This document shows, piece after piece, positions 17,193 to 26,533 of a DNA stretch of 64,000 nucleotides. The position numbers and the translations under genes were made by a program. Location: contig CAYHQN010000001.1 of NCBI GenBank assembly GCA_964358545.1, positions 1 to 64,000 on the forward strand, written 5' to 3'. This stretch comes from CAINVV01 sp031432175. GTDB taxonomy: Bacteria > Bacteroidota > Bacteroidia > Bacteroidales > Prolixibacteraceae. Below the pieces are notes generated by a model. That model did no database searches, was not told the DNA's origin, and saw only the letters and a list, made by a program, of their open reading frames with translations. How positions within the stretch are numbered: position 1 is the first letter of the stretch; every line of letters begins with the position of its first letter.

Positions 17193-17726
17193 ATGAATTA
17201 CCTTTCGCAATACACCCTTCCATTTTCAGGATTGAGTGAGGGAAAGCATCAGTTTGATTTTACGGTCGATGATCGCTTCTTCGCAGAATTTGAGACTTCG
17301 GAAGTTAAGAAAGGTGAGTTAAGGATTGCGGTAGAACTTGAAAAACGCTCTACCCATTTGAGTTTAACCTTCATAATTAACGGGTTCGTTGAGTTGGTCT
17401 GCGACCGTTGTCTGGAGAATTTTTGTTATCATGTTGAGAGCAATAGAAAGCTGTTGGTCAAATTCAGCGAAAAACAGATTGAAGATGAGGCCGAATTGAT
17501 TTATCTTCATCCAACTGCCTTTCAGGTTGAGATTGCCCAGTATATCTATGAATTCGTGATTTTAAGTTTGCCCATCCGGAGAATTCACCCCGATGGAAAA
17601 GATGGAAAAACCTTGTGTGATCCGGTAATGATCAAGAAACTGGAAGAGCTCAGACACCATAGCAATACTTTAGATGAACCGGATGACCCAAGATGGAATG
17701 AGTTAAAAAAAATTATTGGTAATTAA
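17193..17726 (+). CDS. YceD/DUF177 family protein
   Basis: I start at 17193 (MNYLSQYTLPFSG) because the nine extra upstream codons overlap the promoter box. The product has 177 residues with the DUF177 pattern: a conserved CDRCLENF (the two cysteines probably bind metal), an acidic middle part, and a late KTLCDP. The family, known from E. coli YceD and plant homologues, is linked to 23S rRNA or ribosome maturation and is nearly always next to rpmF. Here it is followed by rpmF after 17 bp, so both are co-transcribed. Confidence 0.85.
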   Translation: MNYLSQYTLPFSGLSEGKHQFDFTVDDRFFAEFETSEVKKGELRIAVELEKRSTHLSLTFIINGFVELVCDRCLENFCYHVESNRKLLVKFSEKQIEDEAELIYLHPTAFQVEIAQYIYEFVILSLPIRRIHPDGKDGKTLCDPVMIKKLEELRHHSNTLDEPDDPRWNELKKIIGN

Positions 17727-17743
17727 AGTAAAGTTTATTAAAA

Positions 17744-17929
17744 ATGGCACATCCTAAGCACAAACACTCCAGTACGAGAAGAGATAAGCGCAGGACTCAC
17801 GACAAAGCCGTACCCGCACAAATTTCATCCTGTTCCAATTGTGGTGCAGCGGTAAAATATCATACCGTATGCGCTGAATGTGGATACTACAGGGGTAAAT
17901 TAGCGATCGAGAAGAGCGCAGCAGTCTAA
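17744..17929 (+). CDS. rpmF: Ribosomal protein bL32
   Basis: A 61-residue basic protein beginning MAHPKHKHSSTRRDKRR, followed by two CxxC knuckles (CSNCG and CAECGYYRG) that hold zinc in this form of bL32. It is complete. It is coupled to yceD, the standard arrangement, and ends before a clear terminator. Confidence 0.97.
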   Translation: MAHPKHKHSSTRRDKRRTHDKAVPAQISSCSNCGAAVKYHTVCAECGYYRGKLAIEKSAAV

Positions 17930-17972
17930 TGTCCAATTTGAACTAGTGTTTCAGTTTTGGGCAAAAACGTCT

Positions 17973-17996
17973 AAAAAATCCCGAAAGGGATTTTTT
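17973..17996 (+). terminator. rpmF terminator
   Basis: 10-bp stem AAAAAATCCC/GGGATTTTTT with a GAAA tetraloop and a T run, 43 bp past the rpmF stop. Confidence 0.85.
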
Positions 17997-18072
17997 TGTT
18001 ACTGACATTTGCTGAAAACCAGCATGAATTCGTATCTTCATCGGCGCTTTTAACTGAACAATAAATTATACC

Positions 18073-18453
18073 ATGTCAAAACCAGTCATTAACGAAGTAA
18101 AAGCCCTGAACACTATCGCCCAGGATACCAAAATCAAAGGAAATATCGAGTCGGACGGAGACATTCGCATTGATGGTATTTTGATCGGTGACCTTGATTG
18201 CAAAGGGAGGGTGGTTGTTGGTCCGGATTCCAGAATTGATGGTACAATTCGCTGCACAAGCGCTGAAATAATGGGTTACGTGAAAGGTGAAATTTCTGTA
18301 AAGGATCTTCTCTCTCTTAAAGGAACTGCCTCCATTACCGGGAATCTGACCATGGGTAAACTTTCGGTGGAGCCGGGCGCACGCTTTGTTGGCCATTGCA
18401 AAATGATCAACGAGGAGAAGCAGGTTCCCGAAGCCAATCAGGAAGAGAAGTAG
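18073..18453 (+). CDS. Bactofilin
   Basis: A 126-residue protein of the bactofilin (DUF583) family, cytoskeletal beta-helix polymers that organise envelope and peptidoglycan enzymes at the membrane. The core shows the repeating short strands with regular glycines and hydrophobics (GNIESDGDIRIDGILIGDL, VVVGPDSRIDGTI, GASITGNLTMGKLSVEPGA-like pattern). Short polar tails flank the core. The length is usual. It is followed by the polyprenyl synthase gene after 16 bp, so the two probably form one transcript. Confidence 0.85.
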   Translation: MSKPVINEVKALNTIAQDTKIKGNIESDGDIRIDGILIGDLDCKGRVVVGPDSRIDGTIRCTSAEIMGYVKGEISVKDLLSLKGTASITGNLTMGKLSVEPGARFVGHCKMINEEKQVPEANQEEK

Positions 18454-18469
18454 TATGAAACCGTAAACT

Positions 18470-19453
18470 ATGCTAAGTTTTCAACATCTCCTGGAGTCGT
18501 TCGAAAAAGAATTTCAGATTGAGATTCAAAACATTCAAACCACGGCTCCGGTAAAATTGTATGAACCTATCGCTTACTCCTTAGAGGTTGGCGGTAAAAG
18601 AATCCGGCCAGTTTTGCTTCTCCACGCCGCCTCCCTGTTTACAAAATATCCCGAAACTTTCTTCCCTGCTGCTGCTGCCATTGAGCTGTTTCACAATTTT
18701 ACCCTGCTGCACGACGATATCATGGATCATGCAGATATCCGCAGAGGAGTCCCTGCAGTATATGTCAAATACGGCGAAAACAGTGCAATTCTGAGTGGCG
18801 ATGCCATGTCTATCATGTCATTTCGTTTGCTGTCGCAATGTGAGCCAACCAAACTTCCCTCTGTTCTTGCCCTCTTTTCTACTACAGCCATCGAAGTTTG
18901 CGAAGGACAGCAATATGATATTGAATTTGAAGAAAAAGATCAGGTGACGATTGCTGAATACTTAGAGATGATAAGATTGAAAACAGCCGTCCTTATCGCC
19001 TGCAGCCTTAAAACAGGTGCTTTACTCGCCGGTGCAGATGAGGAGAATTGCCGCTTGCTTTATGATTTTGGCATCTTGATTGGCATAGCCTTCCAATTAC
19101 AGGATGATTGGCTGGATGTTTACGGCAATGAGTGTACTTTTGGAAAAAAGATTGGTGGCGACATCTGCGAGAATAAAAAAACCTGCCTTCTGATCATTGC
19201 CCTGGAGATGAGCGATGAGAGAAACCGTTCAAGTTTACTCGAATGGACAGGAAAGAGTGATTTTAACGAGAAGGAGAAAATAGAAGCGGTCAGAACAATC
19301 TATACCGAATCGGGCGCTTCAACAGCAACCAAAGCCCTCATGAAACATTACCATGACCAGGCAATCGATAAATTGGACCAACTAACCATCGCTGATTCAG
19401 ATAAAACCGAACTCAGAAAATTCGCTTCCCAACTCCTTTCAAGAGTAAAATAA
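18470..19453 (+). CDS. Polyprenyl diphosphate synthase (trans-isoprenyl transferase)
   Basis: A 327-residue all-alpha prenyl elongase that adds IPP units to an allylic diphosphate. It has the substrate-binding GGKRIRP motif (41-47), the first aspartate-rich motif DDIMD (82-86) and the second, QDDWLD, in the second half. It consumes products of the MEP route whose genes ispD and dxs lie nearby. Chain length (geranylgeranyl versus longer quinone side chain) cannot be told reliably. It is convergent with the MalY-type gene, with only 8 bp between the stop codons. Confidence 0.85.
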   Translation: MLSFQHLLESFEKEFQIEIQNIQTTAPVKLYEPIAYSLEVGGKRIRPVLLLHAASLFTKYPETFFPAAAAIELFHNFTLLHDDIMDHADIRRGVPAVYVKYGENSAILSGDAMSIMSFRLLSQCEPTKLPSVLALFSTTAIEVCEGQQYDIEFEEKDQVTIAEYLEMIRLKTAVLIACSLKTGALLAGADEENCRLLYDFGILIGIAFQLQDDWLDVYGNECTFGKKIGGDICENKKTCLLIIALEMSDERNRSSLLEWTGKSDFNEKEKIEAVRTIYTESGASTATKALMKHYHDQAIDKLDQLTIADSDKTELRKFASQLLSRVK

Positions 19454-19461
19454 ATCCGTGC

Positions 19462-20634
19462 TTATTCTCCCAAAACTTTCTCCATTCGTGTAAGTGCTTC
19501 CTCCAGTACATGACGCGGACACGCGAAATTTACCCTGAAAAATCCGTTTCCCACCTTTCCATAGATGGATCCTTTGTTCAGAACAATCTCTGCCCTGTCG
19601 ATCAGTATTCTGTTCATCTCCGATTCTCCCAAACCATATTCCCTGACATCGATCCAGGCAAGATATGTCGCTTCGGTAAAAGTCATTTTTATCTTAGGCA
19701 TCTTATTCTTAAAGAAAGCCAGCATAAAATCGCGGTTGGCTTCCAGGTACTCATTTTGCTGGTTCACCCAGTCCATTCCAAATTGATAAGCCGCCTGAAG
19801 TGCCACATTACCAAAGAGATTGCCGTTTGACAAATGCAAAGTATGGAGAAAATGATCAAACTTTTGCCTGATCTTTTTATCGGGAATGATGACGAACGAA
19901 GTGGAAAGTCCTGCGATGTTGAATGTCTTGCTAGGGGCCATGCAAACAATGCAGTTGGCAGCAAGCTGATCCGATATTTTAGGCAGCGGAAGGTGTTTGT
20001 ATCCGGAGAATATCAGGTCAGAATGGATTTCATCAGATATAATCAGAACATTGTTTGCTAGACAGATATCTCCCAATCTTGAAAGTTCTTCTTTCGTCCA
20101 TACCCTTCCAACCGGATTGTGGGGATTGCACAAAATAAGTAGTCGGGTTTGCTTGTCAATTTTGCCAATGAGATCCTCAAAGTCAAAAGTATAGGAACCA
20201 TTTTCAGCTTTCAGTGGATTTTCGACCACTGTCCGTCCGCAATCTTTCACGCATGTAAAAAATGGAGTATATACGGGTGGCTGAATGATCACCTTATCCC
20301 CAACCTCTGTAAAAGCCATGATGATAGAGGCAAGCGTCGATACGACTCCCTGCGTCGGAAGTATCATGTCGCGTTCAATGTGCCAGTCGTGCCTGTTCTT
20401 CTGCCATTTAATGATGGAGTTATAGTATCCATCCGGTCTGAAGGAGTAGGCATATATTTCGTGATCGGCCCGATACCGGATGGCTGCAGTAATAAAATCC
20501 GGAACCCTGAAATCCCCGTCGGCCACCCACAAGGGTATGGCATTACCATTCCCAAAATGGCTCTGGAGATGATCATACTTTTCACAATCTGTTCCCTTGC
20601 GGGGAATTATTTCATCGAAGTCGTATTTTTTCAT
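19462..20634 (-). CDS. MalY/PatB-type pyridoxal-phosphate aminotransferase
   Basis: A 390-residue fold-type I PLP enzyme of the MalY/PatB group, most of which cleave cystathionine (C-S lyase). It shows IPLWVADGDF near the N-terminus, CNPHNPVGRVW, the ISDEIHSDLIF segment whose Asp contacts the PLP ring, and the Schiff-base lysine in APSKTFNIAGL. The C-terminal FRVNFACPR carries the carboxylate-binding arginine. It is the last gene of the minus-strand run that begins with mlaE and is 2 bp from the comB-like stop codon. Confidence 0.85.
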   Translation of the reverse strand: MKKYDFDEIIPRKGTDCEKYDHLQSHFGNGNAIPLWVADGDFRVPDFITAAIRYRADHEIYAYSFRPDGYYNSIIKWQKNRHDWHIERDMILPTQGVVSTLASIIMAFTEVGDKVIIQPPVYTPFFTCVKDCGRTVVENPLKAENGSYTFDFEDLIGKIDKQTRLLILCNPHNPVGRVWTKEELSRLGDICLANNVLIISDEIHSDLIFSGYKHLPLPKISDQLAANCIVCMAPSKTFNIAGLSTSFVIIPDKKIRQKFDHFLHTLHLSNGNLFGNVALQAAYQFGMDWVNQQNEYLEANRDFMLAFFKNKMPKIKMTFTEATYLAWIDVREYGLGESEMNRILIDRAEIVLNKGSIYGKVGNGFFRVNFACPRHVLEEALTRMEKVLGE

Positions 20635-20636
20635 TT

Positions 20637-21326
20637 TTATATGTTATTCACTCTAAGTACTTTCAGTCCCGCCTCGTCAGTAAGTTTTAATACGAAATCA
20701 AACCGGTCAAGATCCAGACAAAGATCAAAATCTGATGCAGGCGACCAGGTATGGTTATTCGGATCCAGCAGCCGGGCTCCGTCTCCTTTTCTCAGGATCT
20801 CTTTCATCTGTTCAAAATCGGTCACCTGGTCCAATAGTCTGGCCCGAATGTACTCTGCCAAAAAAGTATCTTCCTGGGTTGGCCGCTCCCCTTCGTAGCC
20901 CATGCAAACAAGGCTGACAGTCATTGGATTCTTGCTTTTGAGGTAGCGAACGATGGCGCCGGCATTGACAAAACTGCCACTCAGGATCTCATCTGCACCC
21001 GTGGCATTCATCAATCCTTTGGTACCTGAACTTGTGGTCATGACAATGGTTTTATCCCTGAAATCAAGAGCGGCAACATGGGTTGGAGAGTTTCCGAAAT
21101 CGAATCCTTCCACCTTTTTCTCATTCCTCTCTCCCAATAAAAGCGCATCGGGAATTTGCTCCTTCAATGCCAAGGCCTCTTCAATATGTTCAACCGGAAT
21201 GATTCTTGAGGCACCGGCAGCCATGAGGTAGCAGACGGTAGAAAAAGCCCTGAAGACATCTATAACGACTGTCGTTCCTTTTGCCCTCTTTGCACCTTCT
21301 GTCAATTGAAGAATATCAATTTGCAT
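20637..21326 (-). CDS. 2-phosphosulfolactate phosphatase family protein (ComB)
   Basis: The 229-residue protein matches the ComB family: VVIDVFRAFSTV near the N-terminus, LLLGERNEKKVEGFDFGNSP, and MTTSSGTKGL in the active-site region. ComB removes phosphate from 2-phosphosulfolactate in coenzyme M synthesis, but many bacterial members occur where coenzyme M is not made. The real substrate here is therefore open. It lies within a tightly packed minus-strand series, 16 bp after the radical SAM gene. Confidence 0.8.
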   Translation of the reverse strand: MQIDILQLTEGAKRAKGTTVVIDVFRAFSTVCYLMAAGASRIIPVEHIEEALALKEQIPDALLLGERNEKKVEGFDFGNSPTHVAALDFRDKTIVMTTSSGTKGLMNATGADEILSGSFVNAGAIVRYLKSKNPMTVSLVCMGYEGERPTQEDTFLAEYIRARLLDQVTDFEQMKEILRKGDGARLLDPNNHTWSPASDFDLCLDLDRFDFVLKLTDEAGLKVLRVNNI

Positions 21327-21342
21327 CTCTTTTCTTTATTAT

Positions 21343-22125
21343 TTAACCACTTACCTGGACCGAAATGTTGGTCTCCTTTTCCACCCTTCTGCCGATTTCC
21401 TCCAGTTCTTGCATCTTGATGCCAATCAAATTTTCCGCTGGAGTATCCCTGGCAACGGAGTAGATCATGATGGATTTTGGTTGAATCTGCTTCAAGAGGA
21501 GGATCCAGCTATCTATTTCCCTCTCTGTGGTGTTATCGAAGGGAACGCCATCAAAAGTGCCTTTCAGGAACATAGTTTGAATGATTAGCGCACCGTCAAA
21601 TTTTTTCAAATTGTTTGTCAGTTTCATTAAATCAAACTTGCCAACCGGTTTATTCAGCAACAAAATAGTCTCCAAAATACCGGAATCGAGTTTGAGGATA
21701 TTGTCGTCAACCTTTTTAAGCGCCTCAACAACAGATGCTTTGTGCAACATGGTAGCGTTTGACAAGACGGCTATCTTCGATTTTGGAGAGAGCTCATTCC
21801 GCAATTGGATGGTATCATCGACAATGCCGGCAAAATCCGGATGCAATGTTGGCTCCCCGTTTCCTGCAAAGGTAATGACGTCAGGAAGTTGGAATTCAGC
21901 AGACATTTCAATTAGCTTATGTTTTAGCTGCGATTGGACGTCGGTACGCTTTGGCAAAAACACCTGTTGCTTTTTTCGGTCGGGATTCCAGCCACACTCG
22001 CAATAGATGCAGTCGAAAGAGCACAATTTTGTATCGTTGGGAAGCAGGTTGATCCCCAGAGAGATTCCCAGCCTCCTGCTTATCAGGGGCCCGAAGATGG
22101 TCTGATTAAAAAGAAAGGTCGCCAT
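21343..22125 (-). CDS. Radical SAM protein
   Basis: A 260-residue radical SAM enzyme. The cluster motif appears as CSFDCIYC, a CxxxCxxC arrangement that binds the [4Fe-4S] cluster used to cleave S-adenosylmethionine. FAGNGEPTLHPDF corresponds to the GGE-type SAM-binding motif. The N-terminal FGPLISRRLGISLGINLLP is typical of a widespread uncharacterised subgroup. No extra cysteine domain follows. It sits between the amidohydrolase and comB-like genes on the same strand. Substrate unknown. Confidence 0.8.
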   Translation of the reverse strand: MATFLFNQTIFGPLISRRLGISLGINLLPNDTKLCSFDCIYCECGWNPDRKKQQVFLPKRTDVQSQLKHKLIEMSAEFQLPDVITFAGNGEPTLHPDFAGIVDDTIQLRNELSPKSKIAVLSNATMLHKASVVEALKKVDDNILKLDSGILETILLLNKPVGKFDLMKLTNNLKKFDGALIIQTMFLKGTFDGVPFDNTTEREIDSWILLLKQIQPKSIMIYSVARDTPAENLIGIKMQELEEIGRRVEKETNISVQVSG

Positions 22126-22153
22126 GAATTTGCATCTGATTATTTAAAAACAT

Positions 22154-23347
22154 TTAGCATATTTTTTTTACCCTGGTTCCGGGAAATAATTTTCTTTCGG
22201 AGAGATCAACATTGGTTAAAATATTGATCCCCGGACGCTTACCAACCTCAATTGATCCTGCCCAGTCGCTTATTTCCAAAGCATTGGCCCCATGAATGGT
22301 TGCCCAGCCGAGCAACTCATCCAATGTAATCGAAGGACAGGCATGCTGAATAATCTTCATCTCTTCCAGGATAGAAAGCTGGTGATTCGATGCCAGGCTA
22401 TCAGTCCCCAGACAAATTTGCAGTCGGTTTCTCCTGAACAAGTCAATGTCAGGCAGTTGGTTTTGGATGTAGAGATTAGAGCCGGGACACAGGACAAACC
22501 AGGTATCACTCAGTTTGCGTACCGTCGCAATATAATCCAGATCACTCTGCTTTGTATGAAGGTTGTGAACCAGCAACAAATTATTTTTTGGTGGCAACAA
22601 TTTCAGAACACTCCGGAGGGCACTTTCACCGGTATGGTCAAAAACTGAGGTGTCTATCCCCAGGTTCTCACGAAGATGAATGACCATCTCGCCTGACCCT
22701 GTTCTGTAAAGATCATCCTCATCCAAACTTTCCTGACTGTGAATGGAAATGGGTAAACCTGACCGCATGGCTTCAGCAGCAACAGCATTGAAAAGCTGGA
22801 CAGAAACTGAGTAAGGAGCATGAGGAACAATGGAACCCTTCAGACCCATCGATTCAGCTTGCTTTAAACAATTTTGAGCCCAATCGAATGCTTTTCCGGA
22901 GCGTTCAGGATTAAATCCCAGCGTCTCAAGAAAGGTGAAATAATGAATACGTGAGTTTTTCTTTGCTTCAAATGCCGTTGGTCCATTGGCAATATCACCT
23001 ACCGCGACTATACCATTTTTATACATCAGGATATCTGCCTTTTCGGAGGCCTCAGCTATGCTTTTGGGGTCGCCGGCCCTGCTTTCAACCACCTTTTTCA
23101 GGAAAGGCACGAATCCGGCGGCCTTGGGGAATGTGTTGTGCATATGCGACAGTTCGAGATGGCAGTGGGCATTGACAAAACCCGGCACCAGCATGCCACT
23201 GAAGAACTCTACTTCTGCCGATTCACGCAATACACCACCAGTATCCTCGATGCTGAGGATAGTTCCATCCGAATCGAGTGTAACAATCCCTTTGGAATAA
23301 CAATTACCACGGCCATCCAGGATCAGGTGTGCAGAAATTTTACGCAT
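22154..23347 (-). CDS. Amidohydrolase (deaminase-like, aminofutalosine/SAH deaminase group)
   Basis: I start at 23347 (MRKISAHLIL); the 14 extra upstream residues would overlap the DUF4296 gene. The 397-residue product has the amidohydrolase metal site: VPGFVNAHCHLE (two His), a middle VPHAPYSVS His, ISIHSQES, and the late Asp in CLGTDSLASN. This layout is that of the metal-dependent deaminases acting on adenosyl- or futalosine-type compounds. Bacteroidota often use a member as aminodeoxyfutalosine deaminase in menaquinone synthesis, but no mqn gene is near, so that role is only possible. Confidence 0.75.
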   Translation of the reverse strand: MRKISAHLILDGRGNCYSKGIVTLDSDGTILSIEDTGGVLRESAEVEFFSGMLVPGFVNAHCHLELSHMHNTFPKAAGFVPFLKKVVESRAGDPKSIAEASEKADILMYKNGIVAVGDIANGPTAFEAKKNSRIHYFTFLETLGFNPERSGKAFDWAQNCLKQAESMGLKGSIVPHAPYSVSVQLFNAVAAEAMRSGLPISIHSQESLDEDDLYRTGSGEMVIHLRENLGIDTSVFDHTGESALRSVLKLLPPKNNLLLVHNLHTKQSDLDYIATVRKLSDTWFVLCPGSNLYIQNQLPDIDLFRRNRLQICLGTDSLASNHQLSILEEMKIIQHACPSITLDELLGWATIHGANALEISDWAGSIEVGKRPGINILTNVDLSERKLFPGTRVKKIC

Positions 23348-23369
23348 AAGTCTGTTTTGTTGTAAATCC

Positions 23370-23810
23370 TCAATTCTTTTGGGGAGCATCCTTTACTTCA
23401 GGAGGCGAGGATTTCTTTGTTTTAGAAGCGTCAAGATCAAATCCACCGACATGAACCGGCCTTAAGGTATCATTTTTGGCTTTCACCTCCATCGCGCTCA
23501 AAACATCCAGGACTTCGTCATAAATCGGGATATATTCTCCGGTATGTTTCCCATAATAGAGGAGCGATTTTTCGATGACTGACCTTTCGAGCTTGTATTT
23601 TTTACAAACAGAGAGATACAACTCTTCAGGCAGACTGTCTTTGAGCATTGAGATATTGAATCTTTGATTGTTGATGGCTTCGGAAAGATGGATGTCAACA
23701 AGAATGGGGATCATTTTTTTTGCCGGTAAAACGCCATCCGGCAGATTACGGCCTGCACAGGCAACGATGGCCAGCAGAACAATTACTATAAGATAATGGT
23801 GTAGTCTCAT
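23370..23810 (-). CDS. DUF4296 lipoprotein
   Basis: A 146-residue lipoprotein (lipobox AIVACAGR with Cys18) of the Bacteroidota family DUF4296. The core has VLPAKKMIPILVDIHLSEA and the YYGKHTGEYIPIYDEVL helix region; the tail is charged and probably disordered. Its start overlaps the mlaF stop by 4 bp. The family is often found between envelope-transport genes and the downstream amidohydrolase, but its role is not established. Confidence 0.8.
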   Translation of the reverse strand: MRLHHYLIVIVLLAIVACAGRNLPDGVLPAKKMIPILVDIHLSEAINNQRFNISMLKDSLPEELYLSVCKKYKLERSVIEKSLLYYGKHTGEYIPIYDEVLDVLSAMEVKAKNDTLRPVHVGGFDLDASKTKKSSPPEVKDAPQKN

Positions 23811-24577
23811 TCGTCATCCTCCCTTTGTTTCAATTCACGATTTTTTTTTGACAAGGGTGATGCAAAGACAAATTCGTTGAGTTTTTTATTTCTGGTAAAA
23901 AGAACCTGTGTGTTATTCCCCTCCCACCCTTTTTCGCCATCTGAGATAAAGAGTATGTTGTCGCCAATCTCCATCACAGAGTTCATGTCATGTGTATTGA
24001 TCAGCGTAGTGATGTCGAATTCAATCGTAATCTCTTTAATCAGGTTATCGATAAGAATGGAGGTAACAGGATCGAGACCCGAATTGGGTTCATCGCAAAA
24101 AAGATATTTTGGGTTCAACGCAATGGCTCTGGCAATGGCCACTCTTTTACGCATACCGCCCGATATTTCTGAAGGATACAGGCGATGTGCCCCTTTGATA
24201 TTGACCCGGTCGAGGCAAAAGTCTACATGTTTACTTTTCTCAGCCGTAGACATGGTTGTAAACATATCCATCGGGAACTGCACATTCTCTTCAACGTTGA
24301 GTGAATCGAACAAGGCCCCACCCTGAAACACCATGCCCATCTCTTGCCTTAGTAACCTGATATCCTTGAAATTCATTTTCCGGATATCCCTTCCATCAAA
24401 AAGGATCTCGCCTTCATCGACTTCAATCAGCCGTACGATGGATTTAAGAAGTACAGTTTTCCCTGATCCACTCTGCCCGATGATAAGGTTGGTCTTCCCC
24501 TTATCAAAGAGGGTGGATATATCCATTAGAATAGGCCGCTCTTCAAAAGATTTCTTTATGTTTCTAATTTCAATCAT
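23807..24577 (-). CDS. mlaF: Mla-type ABC transporter ATPase
   Basis: ATPase of the phospholipid-trafficking Mla system, which moves lipids between the inner and outer membranes. The 256 residues carry Walker A GQSGSGKT (34-41), the signature ISGGMRKRVAIARA and Walker B LFCDEPNSGLDP, followed by an H-loop in INTHDMNS. The start overlaps the mlaE stop by 4 bp. The mlaD substrate-binding gene is not in the window, which is common in Bacteroidota where it lies elsewhere. Confidence 0.88.
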   Translation of the reverse strand: MIEIRNIKKSFEERPILMDISTLFDKGKTNLIIGQSGSGKTVLLKSIVRLIEVDEGEILFDGRDIRKMNFKDIRLLRQEMGMVFQGGALFDSLNVEENVQFPMDMFTTMSTAEKSKHVDFCLDRVNIKGAHRLYPSEISGGMRKRVAIARAIALNPKYLFCDEPNSGLDPVTSILIDNLIKEITIEFDITTLINTHDMNSVMEIGDNILFISDGEKGWEGNNTQVLFTRNKKLNEFVFASPLSKKNRELKQREDDE

Positions 24578-25314
24578 TTGAATAGCAATTGAGTCAGGAT
24601 CAAGTCGGCGAGAAGGATAAGAATGCTCGTATTGACAACAGATCTCGTGCTGGCACGGCCTACCTCCAATGCTCCGCCTTGTACATTGTAACCCTGGTAA
24701 GCCGGCACTGTCGCAATCAGAAAACCAAAAACCAGGGTCTTAATAATCGAAAAGGTAACGAAAAAAGGGACAAACATCGTCCGGATACCCCCCATGTAAG
24801 TCGCAACTGTTACAATCCCGGAAAGTGGACCGGCAATTAAACCACCAATGATACCGCAAAATACGCTAAGTATAAAAAGTATCGGACTGATAAAAACGAC
24901 GGCAATAATTTTTGGAAGAATCAGGAAAGAAGCAGAGTTAACGCCCATTAATTCCAGTGAATCTATTTGTTCGGTCACACGCATACTGCCGATCTCCGAA
25001 GCAATATTAGATCCGACTTTCCCGGCCAGCATAAGGCTCAAAACGGTGCAGGAGAATTCAAGGATGAGTGTATCGCGGTTCCCGAGTCCGACAAGATAGG
25101 TTGGCATCAGTGGATTGGACATGTTGTAAGTCAACTGCAAGGTGATAATTCCCCCCATGAAAACTGAGATAATGGCAACAATACCAAGAGAATGAATTCC
25201 CAACTTTTCTATTTCGAGTAACAATTGACGCCAATAAATACGGCTCTTTTCAGGTCGGCTAAAGACTTTGTACATCAACAAAAAATAACTTCCGATTTCA
25301 CTGAAAACCTTCAT
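24574..25314 (-). CDS. mlaE: MlaE-type ABC permease
   Basis: A 246-residue inner-membrane permease of the MlaE/TGD1 family with about five transmembrane helices. Typical segments are GIVAIISVFMGGIITLQL, the conserved LAGKVGSNIASEIGSMRVTEQIDSLE block in pieces, and a C-terminal STRSVVNTSI. It is the first gene of a seven-gene minus-strand run (mlaE, mlaF, DUF4296, amidohydrolase, radical SAM, comB-like, malY-like) joined by overlaps or gaps under 30 bp. It is divergent from the guanylyltransferase gene. Confidence 0.9.
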   Translation of the reverse strand: MKVFSEIGSYFLLMYKVFSRPEKSRIYWRQLLLEIEKLGIHSLGIVAIISVFMGGIITLQLTYNMSNPLMPTYLVGLGNRDTLILEFSCTVLSLMLAGKVGSNIASEIGSMRVTEQIDSLELMGVNSASFLILPKIIAVVFISPILFILSVFCGIIGGLIAGPLSGIVTVATYMGGIRTMFVPFFVTFSIIKTLVFGFLIATVPAYQGYNVQGGALEVGRASTRSVVNTSILILLADLILTQLLFK

Positions 25315-25393
25315 GAAATTTTTTTATAAAAGTACAAATTATTTAAATATTGGGTGGATCTGTTTTGCCGCTCTCTTTTAGACAGAATGTGAG

Positions 25394-25421
25394 TTGATTT
25401 TGAAAAAATAAGCTAATTTTG
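25394..25421 (+). promoter_or_regulatory. Promoter of the mannose-1-phosphate guanylyltransferase gene
   Basis: TTG (25394-25396), a 17-nt spacer and a perfect -7 box TAATTTTG (25414-25421), 18 bp before the start codon. It lies in the 124-bp divergent region shared with mlaE. Confidence 0.5.
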
Positions 25422-25438
25422 GTAAAAATCGCCAAAAA

Positions 25439-26530
25439 ATGGAAAATTGCAAAAATTTTTGCGTCATCATGGCCGGTGGCATTGGAAGCCGTTTCTGGCC
25501 TTTGAGCACCACCGATTGTCCAAAGCAATTTATTGATATTCTGGGCATTGGAAAAACATTGTTACAACTTACCTTTGAACGTTTTAACAGAATCTTACCC
25601 GTTGAGAATATTTTTATTGTTACCAGTGAGAAATACAAAGAGCTGGTGATGGAGCAGTTACCCCAACTCAAGGAATCTCAGGTATTGCTTGAACCCCTCA
25701 GAAGAAACACCGCCCCTTGTGTCGCTTATGCTACCTATAAAATATTAAGTATTTGTCCCACAGCAAGGATAGTAGTTTCACCATCGGACCATTTGATTTT
25801 GAAGGAAGATCTGTTCCTCAATGAAATAGAGAAAGGTTTAACCTTCGCAGGAGAAAACGAAGTTTTGGTAACATTGGGCATTCAGCCTTCCCGGCCGGAA
25901 ACTGGCTATGGCTATATCCAGGTGAACGAACGACTTGAATTCAACGGATATGGTAATCTTTTCAAAGTGAAGACTTTTACCGAAAAGCCCGACCGGGCCA
26001 TGGCTCAGGTTTTTGTTGATACCGGAGAATTTTACTGGAATTCGGGCATTTTTGTTTGGTCGGCACTGACCATTCAGAAAGCCTTTGAAAAATATCTCCC
26101 CGATGTAAATGCCTTGTTTGATAAAGGCAGGAAACTTCTCAATACGCCGGATGAGGTTTTCTTTATCAACAAGAGCTACTCCGAATGTCCAAATATTTCC
26201 ATTGATTATGGTATCATGGAAAAGGCAGATAATGTTTTTGTACTGACGGCAGATTTTGGCTGGTCCGACTTGGGAACGTGGGGTTCCCTTTACGAAAATC
26301 ATCCGCATGACAACAAAGGCAATGCCGTTTCAGGAACCAAGGTTTTTCTTTACGATACAGAGGGTTGTATCGTAAACCTGCCGCAGGAAAAGATTGCAGT
26401 CATTCAGGGGTTGAAAGATTACATCATCGTTGAATCGCAGAAGACTTTGCTTATCTGCAGGAAAGGCGATGAGCAGCAGATCAGGCAATTTGTGGCTGAT
26501 GTAACCTTAGCGGAGGAGAAAAAAATCTGA
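25439..26530 (+). CDS. Mannose-1-phosphate guanylyltransferase
   Basis: This cytoplasmic enzyme makes GDP-mannose, the donor for mannose and fucose-type sugars of envelope glycans. The 363-residue chain has the nucleotide loop AGGIGSRFWPLS followed by PKQF, the VSPSDHLI metal-site segment, FTEKPD, and FYWNSGIFVW. It is the one-domain form without the phosphomannose isomerase fusion found in ManC/AlgA. The length is typical for Bacteroidota. It is convergent with the M23 peptidase gene, 3 bp between stop codons, with no room for a separate terminator. Confidence 0.9.
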   Translation: MENCKNFCVIMAGGIGSRFWPLSTTDCPKQFIDILGIGKTLLQLTFERFNRILPVENIFIVTSEKYKELVMEQLPQLKESQVLLEPLRRNTAPCVAYATYKILSICPTARIVVSPSDHLILKEDLFLNEIEKGLTFAGENEVLVTLGIQPSRPETGYGYIQVNERLEFNGYGNLFKVKTFTEKPDRAMAQVFVDTGEFYWNSGIFVWSALTIQKAFEKYLPDVNALFDKGRKLLNTPDEVFFINKSYSECPNISIDYGIMEKADNVFVLTADFGWSDLGTWGSLYENHPHDNKGNAVSGTKVFLYDTEGCIVNLPQEKIAVIQGLKDYIIVESQKTLLICRKGDEQQIRQFVADVTLAEEKKI

Positions 26531-26533
26531 TTG

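Noticed and set aside
22154..23347. Naming the amidohydrolase as a menaquinone-pathway aminofutalosine deaminase
   Set aside because: Motifs only show the deaminase-like amidohydrolase group; no mqn genes are in the window to support the specific role.
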